Assembly (NCBI RefSeq): GCF_030272615.1
Contig: NC_081413.1
Location: forward strand, 21,764,501 to 21,828,500
Direction: 5' to 3'
Source of the DNA: Cryptomeria japonica
Lineage: Eukaryota; Streptophyta; Pinopsida; Cupressales; Cupressaceae
Length of the DNA: 64,000 nt
Part shown: in pieces, positions 46,249 to 58,495 of the stretch
How the letters are laid out: each line of letters begins with the position of its first letter
How positions within the stretch are numbered: the first letter of the stretch is position 1
Program-made: the position numbers and the translations under genes
Notes under the pieces: model-generated
What the model saw: the letters and a program-made list of their open reading frames with translations, nothing else
Told to the model about the DNA's origin: nothing
Database searches by the model: none

Positions 46249-47028
46249 TGTAGACACCTAAAATTGTCATGTCTAATTAAATAAATATTTTTTATTTAAT
46301 TATCTAAGCCTAATTCTTCTATTAATTAAATAAATCTTTATTTATTTAATTAATTCATTTATCCTCTTCTAGCCTTATTTCTCATTTAAATAAATACATT
46401 TATTTATTTAAATTACCCCTTTTCATAAATTAGATAAATATTTTTATTTATTTAATTGTCTTATTCTTCTATTAATTAAATAAATCTTTATTTATTTAAT
46501 TAATTCATTATCTTTTTCTACACATGACACATGTCATTCATCTCTTAATTCCTACACTACATACCTCTTTCATTATTTTGGTATTTCTTATACCTACCCT
46601 CTAATCCTAGCCGACCTCTCTTTTTACACCTCTCAATCTTAACCCTCCATTTCTTATTGTGTCTTCTATTTAAGGAGATGCTTTCTTCATTATCAAACCC
46701 TAATGACACATGCTAATGATCTTTTATGCAATTGACTACACTACGATCCTACTTGCAACCACATTCCGTTCTTTGTTGAGCTCTTGTGCATATAAAAATC
46801 TGAGAGCAAATATATCAAGCAAGATCAATGGAGATAGGAAGAATGGAGATCAAAACCCTATTGGACATGTGATGGTATAACCTTTGTGATTTGAGTTATT
46901 TTGCATTGTCTTAGGTTATCTTCATATGTTATGGTGGATCTTTGTTCATTGTTAGGCTAGGGTTTGGTGGTTGAATTCATTTAGCCTTTCAATATTGTTA
47001 TTATTGTTATCCATTTTCACCATACACA
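46249..47028 (+). repeat. 5' LTR of Gypsy-2
   Basis: 780 bp from TGTAGACACC to CATACACA. U3 has five consecutive AT-rich inverted repeats (about 46,265-46,510), for example the 14-nt arms ATTAATTAAATAAA and TTTATTTAATTAAT around 46,315-46,350. A TATA-like TATTTAAG is at 46,667. Cuts the gag frame of the Ogre-like element. Confidence 0.95.
46667..46674 (+). promoter_or_regulatory. TATA-like box of the Gypsy-2 LTR
   Basis: CTATTTAAGGAGATGC sits about 420 bp into the LTR and is identical in the later LTR copies. It would place the sense transcription start near 46,700. Confidence 0.45.
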
Positions 47029-47031
47029 TTT

Positions 47032-47049
47032 TGGCACGCCCAGTGGGAC
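47032..47049 (+). other. Primer binding site of Gypsy-2
   Basis: TGGCACGCCCAGTGGGAC follows the LTR end CACA after three T bases. It is in the right place with a TGG start. The tRNA is not identified. Confidence 0.75.
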
Positions 47050-47139
47050 TCTTGTCCCTTTGCATTTAACATTTTTGTTGCAGATTTCGCATTTTTGAAG
47101 TTGCAGATCGGACAATTTCGATGATATTTTAGGTTTTTC

Positions 47140-47398
47140 CGCGTCTGCAAGTGTTCGGATCGCATTTTTTTGTTTCAGAAGCGTCTATGATAGCGGGAAC
47201 CGCGTCTGTGTTTTTGTCAGTTTTTATTTTTACTGGTTTCCAAAAGGTGCGTCTGTGGTTCTGAACCGCGTCTGCGCTGCATCAAATCGCGTCTGCGTCA
47301 TTTAACAGCTTCTGTGATCTCTGAGCGCGTCTATGAATAACAGAACCGCGTCTGTGTCATACAAACGCATCTGTGTCTGGTATAGAAGCGTCTGTGCT
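47140..47398 (+). repeat. CGCGTCTGTG word array A in the Gypsy-2 leader
   Basis: About eleven copies of GCGTCTGTG or close variants (GCGTCTATG, GCGTCTGCG). From 47,267 on they are spaced 17-22 bp. They are CpG-rich in AT-rich surroundings, just downstream of the PBS. Confidence 0.85.
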
Positions 47399-48630
47399 TT
47401 CTGTTTTGCAATTTCATTTTTTTTTTCTGAGATTCGGGTCTTCAGATTTTGTACTTAGGGTTTCAGATCTGGTTTATTTTCGGCTAACCCTTGCAGATCT
47501 AGCTAACCTGGTTTGTGCAGCTTGCTTTGGAGGCAAAAATGTTTTTGTTGAAGGCCCCTTTTCACAAAGTCTTTTGGGTTTTCTAAAATTTACCTAACTT
47601 GTGTGCTTGTAGGAAGGGGTGATCATTTGAAACAACCCAAACTACTAACAAATTTTGTTGCAGGGCCTTGGCAAGGGTTTTTGAATTTTTGTTGTGTGCC
47701 TTGTTTTCATAGACTAGCAAGCACTTTCATTGGTGCACTAAAATTGAATCATTGTCTTTTGTGTCTGGAGCAATAGGCTCTTTTTGTTTAATCTTTAGAG
47801 GGCCTGTCTTCCCGTGTGGTCATTAGGACTACTAGTGAGAAGCGAACGACCCAAGTGGTAGTGAGGAAAACCCACCTCATCCGAACCACTATAATCAAAT
47901 GTATTCATGGTGAAAACTATGGATAACGTGTGCTGATTAGTTCATACCGACACTATGTCTCCCCATAAACCCGTTTGATCAAATTTATTTGATCATTTGT
48001 AGGGTGTAACCCCTACCGGCTGGGAGCCTTCTGTATTTACAGAGCTGAAAGTGCCGCATGTATGGCCACACGAGCGGATGCCCTTACTAGCACCTCTTTG
48101 TTTTAGATGCCCAAATCCTTCTAGTTGTTGAGGCAGGAGGTCGGACCTCTAGTAGTGGCCCACACACATACGGTTCTTAGTAGAGATACAAAGTTCGCCA
48201 TGGGGAGTTTTCATGGGGACTGATGCTTGGCTGACCCGAGAAGTGAGTGCCGAGGGTGGAGTCAGTGAGGTCAAGCATCTAAGTATCCACTCTGAATAGC
48301 GTAGCCTCGGGGGTAAAACCCTATGTGGGATCAACAACTATTGTCTTGGCCAGCCCTAAGATTTGTGCTTGTCTTATGCTAAACACTCAAACATTCAAGA
48401 CAAAACAACAAAACATTGTGTCTTTTGTGTCTTCAAGTGTATGCAAAACTACTTTACATCAAACAACACACTTTTCTTGGAGTCATTTTGGAGTCTAAAC
48501 ACTTGCAAACATTGAGTCATCAACATTGTGTCCTCTTGTCACGAAAAAAAAAAACAAAACAGTCAAACAGTCGGATTTGGTCACAAGAAAACAATTTCAC
48601 AGATCGGAAAAATTGCACTAAGTTTACAGA
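47399..48630 (+). other. Gypsy-2 leader between the word arrays
   Basis: No credible gene. It includes a GC-richer part (47,800-48,340) with several short inverted words such as GAGGAAAACCCACCTC at about 47,862, which may be structured RNA. Confidence 0.4.
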
Positions 48631-48786
48631 AACGCGTCTGTGTCTGTTTTAACTGCGTCTGCGTCATATAAGCGCGTCTGTGAAGGGTAGAATAGCGTCT
48701 ATGTTTTTATCAGCGTCTGTGTCAAACAGAGAGGCGTCTGTGTCAGATAAACGCGTCTGTGAAGTATACAGAGGCGTCTGTGTCAG
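48631..48786 (+). repeat. CGCGTCTGTG word array B in the Gypsy-2 leader
   Basis: GCGTCT begins at 48,634, 48,655, 48,674, 48,695, 48,713, 48,734, 48,753 and 48,774: eight copies with steps of 18-21 bp. Same word and strand as array A. The rest of the leader to 49,275 (48,787-49,275) shows no gene. Confidence 0.88.
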
Positions 48787-49275
48787 GATTTGAAAACTTT
48801 AACAGTCAAGCAAACAAAGAAAATCAGTTTTGGCATACTTGAGCTTCTTAGGTTGTCTCTTCAGGTTTCATCTAGCATTCAGCCTGTTCTAAGGTCTCAC
48901 ACAGTCCATCATTGCTTCATACCTCATTTTACATTCACAATTGTCTAAACTTGAGTCAAAAAGGTCACTTGCTTGTCCTCATCATACTTTGTCAACACAC
49001 TACATACAACTACACTTTGCTAAGTGGTCCCTCATCAAGGTTTCTTACCTTTGGGTCTCATTTGGTCTTACTTAGAGTCAAGGTCAGCTTACCTCATCAA
49101 GAGAAACTATCCTCTCTTTGGAAGTCACACCTACTCTACTACTTACAGACTTGGTCTTACACTTTGGACATTGCAAGTACACCTCAGATTCATTTACACT
49201 TCATACAACTCTTGGTCTTCTGTACTCTTTTCATTTTTCATCTAGTCTCTCACATCTTGGTCTAACACCTAGTTC

Positions 49276-51210
49276 ATGGTTGAAACCCGCCTTCAAAAAT
49301 CTAGGAGAATAGCTAAAGAAGCTCAAGAATCCGTAAACATGAGTTCTTATGAGTATGACAATGATCTATTCTACAATCCTGAGCACACTACATTGCCAGA
49401 CATGAATGTTTATAGACACAATCCAAATGTGGAAAACACAAACACTATAAACAACAATGCTACACACAATGACACAGTGGACAACTCTTCAATATTATCA
49501 GCAGACATACAAGAATCCATAATGGATCCTCAATTCAATAGATTGGTTGAAGAGATAATGAGGAGAGATCGACAATACTTTTTAAACATGATGGCACAAA
49601 GTGGAGCTAAAATACCGCATGATTTTGACTTATCTCAACTTATGGAAAGTCGACCCTCACAACAAATTCAACCCAACATGGATCAAAGGAGACCAAATAG
49701 TGGAGGAAATAGAGGACCGAATAATATGATGCCAGAGTCACCATCAGCTTTGCTTCAAAAGCCAGCAATCCCACATACACAAGCTCAAACATATGATACT
49801 TACACTCAAGGACCATCATGGAGGCCTTATGCTCAATCACATGCTCAAGGTATGAATCAATCAAAACAAGTGGATACTCAAGGACATCCTCAAAATTTTG
49901 ACACAAGGAGACCTCATGTCAAAATTGGGGGCAACACAATGGAAAATGAAAGGCCTATTGAATATGGTTTATACACACAAAACAGATATGGGGTTCCCCA
50001 ACAAGAAGTTATGCCAAGTGCTCCATACATGTCGCAACAATATAGACCTCCATATGGACATGTCTACGATCAGTATCATCCATACATGCAACAAGCTCCT
50101 CCTCAAATGGGTGTTTCAAACATGGGGTATGCTACAAGAAATCAATCTCCTCCCAAGAATAATTTGGAGCAACAAATTAGAGATCTACAAAAGAAAATGG
50201 AGGACATGAGTACACCAAAACCTACATACACTATGAGAGATATATGTCCTTATCCCTTTGATAAGAGCATTCCAATGCCTCCATTTCCTCCACACTTTGT
50301 AACGCCAAAATTTTACAAATATAGAGGGAGAGGAGACCCCAAGGCACACATAAGACAATTCTTCACAGCTTGCATTGAGGTAGCGGCAGAAGAAACATAC
50401 TTGATGAGGTTATTCCCACAGAGCTTAGGCGATCAAGCTATGGAATGGTTTTCTCAATTACCTCCTGGTATTAAGTCATGGGGCGACTTAGCAGAGGCAT
50501 TCATTCAGCATTTCTCCTACAACATTGAAATAGATGTCTCAGTTACTACCTTGTACAATACTAAACAAAAGGAAGGAGAATCTTTTGCAACATTTTTACA
50601 AAGATGGAGAAACTTAGCTAGCAGATGCTCTTGTGAAATCCCGCAAAAACAAATGGTGGAGATGTTCACACAAAACGTTAATAAGGCTATTGGCTATGAT
50701 CTCAGAAAAGCTTGTTTGTCTACATTCAAGGATGTCATTGAAAAGGGCCTAGCAACAGAAAAGGTCTTAATTGAACAAGGAGTTATTAAACTATTCAAAG
50801 AAAATAAAGAGGACTTTAAGGGAAAGGACAAACCAAAATTTTGGAACAAGAACAAGAACACAGTCAACGATGGCGTTGTTGATGCCAATACAGTGAGACC
50901 AAAGTTCATCTTTTCTGGATCAAATTCTACCAACAATCAGGTGAACACTCAAACAACTTCTAGACCATGAAGGAAGTACACTCCATTGGGAGAACCACTT
51001 GAATCAGTATTCAAAAAGCTTGTAGCAAACAAAGTAATTACAGTTCCAGATTTTCCTCCTTATGAACCAAAGGTAAAACCAAATTGGTGGAATGATGATG
51101 AGTATTGTGAGTTTCATAAGAGCAAGGGTCACAAGATAGGTAATTGCCATCGATTGAAAAACATTGTGCAAGATCTCATTGACAAAGGAGATATAGAGAT
51201 TGAGGGACAT
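49276..51210 (+). pseudogene. Gypsy-2 gag and zinc knuckle
   Basis: ATG 49,276 (MVETRLQKSRRIAKEAQESV). A Gln/Asn/Pro-rich N-terminal third (to about 50,210) is followed by the retrotransposon gag domain (50,290-50,800: FYKYRGRGDPKAHIRQFF, YLMRLFPQSLG, FLQRWRNLASRCS) and, after a TGA at 50,968 (CGA expected), by CEFHKSKGHKIGNCH near 51,107-51,150, a CCHC-like knuckle. It is in the same frame as everything down to 56,787. Clearly related to Gypsy-1 gag. Confidence 0.92.
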
Positions 51211-53640
51211 TCATCTAATCAAGAGCATGAGATGTTTAAGGAACCATTCCCAAAACATGACAAAGGAAAAGGCAAAGTCACAGATGATCAAGCCAATTAT
51301 ACTAGAGCACCTTACAATTATGATTCTACTATCAATCACATCTCAATGGACAATCATATCTCTACCATTACTATCAAAAACAAAAATCCTGAGAATCCTT
51401 CTCAGAGACCCAAAATTGTCCTAAAAGGTGTGGGATCTTCATCCAAATCTACCTCTGAATGTCATGTTACAACCCGTCGAGGTAAGATCACGTTGCCAGG
51501 TGCCTCCACTAAGAATACCAATCTTTCATCAATCAAGCCTGAGTACGACCTTGTAGAACAACTAGGGAAGACACCTGCACTCATCTCTATTCTTGAGCTC
51601 TTACGTATATCTCCTGCACATAAAGCTATCCTTGACAAAATCTTGAGAGACACTGCTATCCCTACTGATCTGAACGTGGACCAGTTTCAAGCCATGGTGG
51701 GATACCTATCCGTTCCACACTCCCTCACATTTACAGAAGCCGATGACGCCTCCATAAGTCAACCACATAATGCACCTCTACATGTTGAAGCCTTCATACA
51801 TAAACATAGAATAAAGCGAGTCCTAATAGATGGAGGATTAGGTCTTAATATTTGTACCTTGAGTACCATAAGACAATTGGGATATTCTGACAAGGCTGTG
51901 AATGCTACAAACCAAATCACCATTAAGGCTTATGATGATGAAGAGCGCTCGTCCAAGGGCACAGTCACCTTACCGCTAAGAATAGGGCCAGTCACAAAGG
52001 ATGTGGTTTGTCAAGTCCTAGATCTAGATCTCACGTATAACATATTGCTAGGACGTCCGTGGATTCATGAAATGAGGGCAGTCCCATCAACATACCATCA
52101 ATGCATAAAGTTCCCTCACAATGGAGTCGAGGTAACGGTCAATGGTGATCCAAATCCATTCATATATTGTAATAACTTGAGATCACATACTGAGACTATC
52201 ATCCCCAGCAATCGTGAGGCTACTCCTTCTTCAGCATATATTGATCCTGAGTCATTAAAGCCCTCGACATCCAAACAAGGTGAACTTAGAGCCAAGTTTC
52301 AAGACAAAGGCATGGGAGAATACACTTTGAATCAAACAATGTTTTTACGACAAGTCATGACCTCTCCCAAGGAATATGGGAGGCCACATCCTAACAAGCA
52401 AATCTCCATCATGATGCTCAAATGGGATCCTACCATCTTTCAAAAATGGGGTGAACTAGAAGAAGAAAATTTATATAAAATGCTCTATAAGGACGTTGAA
52501 GAGGACACACACGATCAGATTATTATACCCTGTGAGAACTATGGCAAAGGCTTCAAAATTTTGCAAAGATTCGGGTATGATGGAAAAAGCCCTCTCGGAC
52601 TATGCAAAGAAGGTGTCATGGAGCCCTTACAACTTGAGCTAACTACAAGAAGGGAACGCTCCAAGGGGCTTGGTTTTCTGAATCCCAGACTACATAATAA
52701 AAGAACAAAAGAGGTATGGCGAATTAAAGTTGCCGAAGTTCAACAAGAGGATTACTATTCCACAGACTCCAATGAGTGGGAATGGGGTTCAGACAAATCC
52801 TCCAGTGACTATGAGCTCACTGAAACATTCAGAGAGCCAGATGAACCCACAGAGGAGGAGGAATTTTACAAAAAGTTCAGAGTTGGTCAAGAACCAACCC
52901 ATAAGGATCCCGCACAAGCTTCGTTTCAAGGTCCTAGGTCAAAATCACATAGGATGAGGACACCTGTCCCAGAAGGCTCTACTAGTGATGACAATTTGTA
53001 TTCGCTCACGATCGAAACTGATGAGGAGAGTGCCATCGATGACCTCGACGATTGCCTTGACATACCTGAATATAACCACATCTTCACTATTAGTCCTGCA
53101 AACCCTGAAAGCGCTAAAGACCTTCCCCTTGTTCACCCCCAACTCATTGACTGGGATCATGAAGGACCAGCACAATTTGATACATTTCAAAATGACGAAG
53201 CTATTATCGACTACCTTGGCATTCAAGATGATCTTCCCCCTGGAGACCACAAAGCAGGATATGCCATAGAGCTCAACAACATAGCATACTTTGGTGAGGG
53301 TGTCGGACCTTCCAGTCGCAAAAATGTGAAAATAAAAACAAAACAAGGGTCTTATGGCGAACACCACACTGTGGCGCTATCTGACTCCAAAAAAGTAAAA
53401 AGAAAGGACGTATCTGAGGGTGAAAACCTCTCTGAGGCACCCGAAGATGGAAGGCTCGACATTCTCCCAGCATCATACGAGGAAAAATCATCCATGTTGG
53501 TAGAGGAGACTATAAAGACGAACATTGGTACAACAGAGGTTCCACACAACATATTTTTGGCTCAATCATTGACAGAGGCCGAGAGAGCAAAATTCATACG
53601 CTTCTTTAAGGGACGACAAATCAACTTCGCATGGTCTTAC
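51211..53640 (+). pseudogene. Gypsy-2 aspartic protease, G-patch and acidic linker
   Basis: Open in the gag frame. The retropepsin core is RVLIDGGLGLNICTL (D-G-G) near 51,818-51,862, with NILLGRPWIHEM near 52,038-52,073. The G-patch-like segment is GKGFKILQRFGYDGKSPLG near 52,543-52,599. An acidic Ser/Glu/Asp-rich linker (52,740-53,500) leads to RT. The architecture matches Gypsy-1 segment by segment. No stop falls within this part. Confidence 0.88.
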
Positions 53641-56600
53641 ACGGATATGCCTAGGTTAGACCCGGATTTAGTGATGCATCATTTAACAGTCAAACTGGGG
53701 GCAAAACCAGTGAAGCAGAAATTAAGGAAAATGCATCCACAAGTGGCATTGCTAGTCAAGGCAGAGCTGGAGAAATTATTGGATGTCGGATTCATACACC
53801 CAATTGATTATCCTGAATGGATTTCCAATTTAGTACCTGTCAGCAAACCGGATCGCAGCATCTGAATATGTACAGACTTTAGAGATATCAACAAGGCTTG
53901 TCCAAAGGACGATTTCCCATTACCAAACATTGACTTGATCGTTGATCTCACAGCAGGCCATGAAATGTTATCTTTAATGGACGGATTTTCTGGATATAAT
54001 CAAATCAGGATTGCACCTGAAGATCAACATAAAACATCATTCACTTGTCCATGGGGAACCTTCTGTTGGAATGTCATGCCCTTTGGGCTGAAAAATGCAG
54101 GCGCCACTTATCAAAGAGCGATGACCACTATCTTTCATGATCTCATGCATGTAACGGTGGAAGATTATGTTGACGACCTTTTGGTTAAATCAATAGACAG
54201 AAATACACACTTGGACATACTTTCAGTTGCTTTTGATCGGTTGGAAAAGTACAAGGTAAGATTAAACCCGAAGAAATGTGTCTTTGGAGTAACCTCCGGG
54301 AAGCTCCTAGGATTCATTGTGTCTAAAAGAGGAATAGAAGCCGATCCAGCAAAAGTCAAGGCTATCTTGGACATGTCGCCACCCAAGAATATCAGTCAAC
54401 TTCGATCTTTACAAGGGAGACTCCAATCCATATGAAGATTCATAGCACAACTTGCAGATAAGTGTAATCCTTTCCAGCACCTGCTACACAAAAACATCAA
54501 GTTCAAATGGGATGAAAACTGTCAACAGGCTTTTCAAGCGCTCAAAGACTATCTTTTGAACCCGCCAGTTTTGATGCCACCAATTCTAGATCAACCATTG
54601 CTACTTTACATATCAGCTACTCCGACAGCACTGGGGGCACTCCTAGCGCAGCAAATACCTGACGGCAAGGAAAAAGCAGTCTACTATATCAGTCGCACAT
54701 TGGTGGGATATGAGCTAAACTACACACCAATCGAGCGTGCATGTCTCGCTGTGGTCTTTGCTTCACAAAAATTATGACATTATATGCTCACTCACAAGAC
54801 TAAGTTGATTGCTAGAATTGATCCACTAAAATATCTTCTCAACAAAGCTACACTTACTGGGCGGTTGGCCAAGTGGGTAATGATTTTGAGTGAATTTGAC
54901 ATTGAATACATGGACAGAAAAGCTATAAAAGGACAAGCCATTGCAGACCAATTGGCAGATGCTCCCATGATAGATGATGCTCCTCTACAGTCAGAATTTC
55001 CAGATGAGTCCATTCTAACAATATCACCGGCAAAGCCCTGGCAATTATATTTTGACGGCTCATACACACAGCACGGGGCAGGAGCGGGTATACTCTTTAT
55101 AACTCCCCAAGGCGATTCTATACCAAAGTCATACCGCTTATCATTTCCTTGCACTAACAATATAGCGGAATACGAGGCATTAACAACTGGGTTAAGAATT
55201 GCAGTTCAATGGAAGATCCAAGAACTTCGTGTTTTTGGGGATTCTCAACTTGTCATCCGTCAAGCAACTGATGATTATCAAATAAAAGATGAAAAGGTAA
55301 TGCCTTACAAACAACTGGTAGATGATCTGAAATAGCACTTTGCAAAGATAGAGTTTGAGCAGATACCAAGAGAACAGAATCGTGCTGCTGATGCCATGGC
55401 TACAATTGCTTCGCTCATTGATCTACCGCAAAATGAGACCTGCTATGAGTTCCTGGTAGACAACCTGCTGATTCCATCATATGAGATCACTCCTACAGAA
55501 ATGATATGTGTTGTTGGTCCTGAATCCCCGTTATATGGTCCCATATTCACATACCTTCACGACAATATCTTACCTCCCGATCTATCGAACAATCAACGCC
55601 GCACTTTCATTCGCCAATCCTCTCGATACGTCATTTTAGTAGATATCCTATACCGACGAGGTCTAGATGGCACCCTTCTTAGATGTTTAGAGAATGACGA
55701 AGCTTAGATTGCGTTACGAGAAGTGCATGAAGGGATATGTGGCCCGCATACTAGTGGTCCTACCTTGGCCAAGAAACTCATCAGGACTGGATACTACTGG
55801 CCTACTATAGAAAAAGATGCATATCAGTTTGTCAAGAAGTGTAAGCAGTGTCAAATTCATGGAGACTTCATACATGCACCAGCACAGGAACTACAACCAC
55901 TTGCGTCTCCTTGGCCCTTTTGTCAGTGGGGACTCGATCTCATAGGCAAGATTCACCCTCCTTCTTCTAATGGACATAAATTCATTATCATAGCCACAGA
56001 GTATTTTACAAAGTGGATTGAAGCCGTGCCTCTCACACAAGTTACTGGGAAACAAATTGCTACCTTCATCCTGAACTACATCATTTGCCGATACGGGATT
56101 CCTACTTCCATTATTACTGATAACGGGCGTCCCTTCAAAAATCAAGATGTTCGTGAACTCTGTGAGCGCTTCCATATCTCCCATCGTTTCTCCACACCAT
56201 ATTACCCCCAAGGTAATGGCCAAGCTGAGGCGTCTAATAAAACAATTCTCAAAATCCTTAAAAAGACAGTCGATGACGCTGGCCATAACTGGCATATCCA
56301 ACTCAATCCTGCACTCTGGGCCTACCGCACAAGTGTCCGCACACCTACAGGAGCTACACCCTACTCACTTGTTTATGGCTCTGAAGCCATCTTGCCTATT
56401 GAGGTCGAGCTACCTTCTTTACGAGTCTCCTTGAGAAACATAATCAACGATGAAGACTACAGGGTCTCTCGCTTACAAGAACTAGAACTACTGGAGGAAC
56501 GAAGGCACACTACTTTTAACCATCTCAAGGCTTACCAACAACGAATGAGTCGCAGTTACAATCACAAAGTTAAGCCTCACACATTTGAGGTAGGTGACTT

Positions 56601-56787
56601 GGTTCTCCGAGAAAACCCTAAGAATCAGCAAGACAGAGAGAAGAAGGGCAAGTTTGAACCAAACTGGCTTGGTCCTTACATCATCACAACAGTATATGGA
56701 TCTGGGGCATATCAGCTCTCTACTATAGAAGGTGAACCTTTGGAGGATCCTATCAACAGCATGCACCTTCGCCGGTTCTACACATAG
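53641..56787 (+). pseudogene. Gypsy-2 pol: RT, two RNase H modules, integrase
   Basis: RT has ICTDFRDINKACPKDDFPLP (after the TGA at 53,863), LMDGFSGYNQI and YVDD near 54,168-54,179. RNase H module one has YYISRTLVGYELNYTPIE. Module two has YFDGSYTQHG (55,049), NIAEYEAL and FGDSQLVI. Integrase has a zinc finger HEGICGPHTSG with CKQCQIHG (55,725-55,862) and DDE residues in WGLDLIG (55,928), ITDNGRPF (56,116) and NGQAEASNK (56,215). The C-terminus is GPYIITTVYGSGAYQL to MHLRRFYT at 56,785. Stops: TGA 53,863, TGA 54,433, TGA 54,775, TAG 55,333, TAG 55,705; no frameshift. Every one is one C-to-T step from the codon expected from Gypsy-1 or the family. Dual RNase H indicates the Tat lineage. Confidence 0.94.
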
Positions 56788-56880
56788 GTCATCAGAGTAT
56801 CCTAATTCAAAAATACAAAAAAACAAAAAAAAAATTCAAAAATACAAAAAAAATTATAAAACAAAAAAAAATCGTTACTT

Positions 56881-57027
56881 GGTGAAAACCTGGCAAACAG
56901 GCGCCTTGTGACAACAAAAAAATTGAAAAATCAAAAAAGTAAAGAGAAATAATTTCGTCCAACAGTGAAAACCACTTCGGTGGCGCCCTAGGCAAGTACC
57001 ATGGTGAAAACTGGGTCACCAGTGCCA
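56881..57027 (+). ncRNA. Three GTGAAAAC hairpin modules after pol
   Basis: Units at 56,881-56,906 (GTGAAAAC, stem CCTG/CAGG, then GCGCC), 56,963-56,989 (GTGAAAAC, CCAC-TTCG-GTGG, GCGCC) and 57,003-57,027 (GTGAAAAC, CTGG-GTCA-CCAG, TGCC). Stem bases differ but pairing is kept, and the middle unit has a UUCG tetraloop. Gypsy-1 has two such units at the equivalent place. This is probably an RNA element of the transposon; role unknown. Confidence 0.55.
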
Positions 57028-57104
57028 TGCGTAGAGACATTGCTGCTCCCTCCTTCAGGATTCTCTTTCATCATTTCACTTTGCACACACTCACAACCTA
57101 TTCG

Positions 57105-57396
57105 TTCATAATAAACTTACTCATTCCCATCATGGCTTGTTATTGATCTACCCAAGATTGGTTAGCCATTCATAATAACCTCCCTTTTCACCTCCCTTTC
57201 CATCCATAATAAACCAGATCCTATCTGTGGCTAAGGCAAATCCTATGTCTAGTAATGGGTGTGGAGCTGAGAACATCACGTGTTTCAAGGAGTACAGTTT
57301 CTTCCAGCTTCCTTCAAGTCTATCCGTGCACAATCCACAATAAAGCAATCTTTACATCGAAGATCCGCAATAAAGTTCCGTCTTCTCCGCAATAAG
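57105..57396 (+). terminator. Cluster of AATAAA-like poly(A) signals
   Basis: Six CATAATAAA/CGCAATAAAG-type words occur near 57,108, 57,171, 57,205, 57,337, 57,367 and 57,389, beginning about 320 bp past the pol stop. They may direct 3' end formation of a sense transcript before the antisense gene. AT bias makes single matches weak; the clustering is the evidence. Confidence 0.4.
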
Positions 57397-58495
57397 GTAT
57401 CAGTTTCATGGATTCAGTCAGTTTCAAACGAGACACAACAGCAACAATGAGCTTCAACAAAATCAAATCTTTCAACAGACTCAGACAACATATGGTTCAG
57501 TGCTATCTATCCTTTTTGTGAAAGTGAACATTGTGACCACAATCAAAATTCGACTTATACAAGTGACAAGAGACACTAAACTTGAGGACTACAGTGGATG
57601 TTGGTATCGAGTCTTGGTTTTCTTTTGATTTTATCTTTTGGTGACATGTCTTTTAGCTTTTCCAGGATGTCTTTGACTAGAAAGGCGAGGATGGGGTATC
57701 GTCACCTATTTGCATTTGCTGTCTGTGGATTGTCTCTTAGTAATGCTATGACTTGTCCAAGGATATGAGGACACTGTGAGTCTAGTATGAACTGGGGCAT
57801 TCCTTGTTTGTGACTGTCTTATCTCCATGCAAACAGGTACAATGACTTTCTGGGTCGAACATATGCCTCGATTGTCATAACCTATTTTGCCATAATAAGC
57901 TCAATGATGATAACGCACAAGAAGCTCTTTCACGTTCATATCTTCTATCTTCCATCCCCCTTTCTTGATTGACTTCCATCGTCCTTCTCGAGTCCGCGTA
58001 GCCTGCTATCACATGACTGAGTATAATGACACACCAAAAACATTTTCATTTCATATAGTTACACCTACATCACCACATATAAGCATTTCATACATCCATA
58101 TAGATATCACAATTGCATCACATCCTGCATACAACACATGTTAGCACATCTCACATTTTCATTATGTAAATAATCATTTGCATTATCATATTCATTTGCA
58201 TTACATACATTCACATTTACATCATGCATCGCATATACAACATAAAAGAACAAAAGTATATTGCATTGCATCATATAAGCATCCATATCATAAAACATGT
58301 ATCACATAAGAACATCTCATCACATAAGGTACACATGCATATAGCTGCCACAAAAATGATGAATCATCTCTCATATACAATCAAAAGTGTCATGATACAA
58401 TGATGTCAAAAGAATCATATGGCTACAAAATCACCCGCAGGTGTCTACAATACAAAAATGATACATATACTGATACAAAGGGGAGCCCTCTATGG
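57397..58495. other. Region between the convergent Gypsy-2 genes
   Basis: No gene. 58,025-58,340 is rich in CAT/ACAT simple sequence. It would hold the 3' UTR of the antisense PMD gene. No strong poly(A) signal for the minus strand was identified. Confidence 0.45.
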
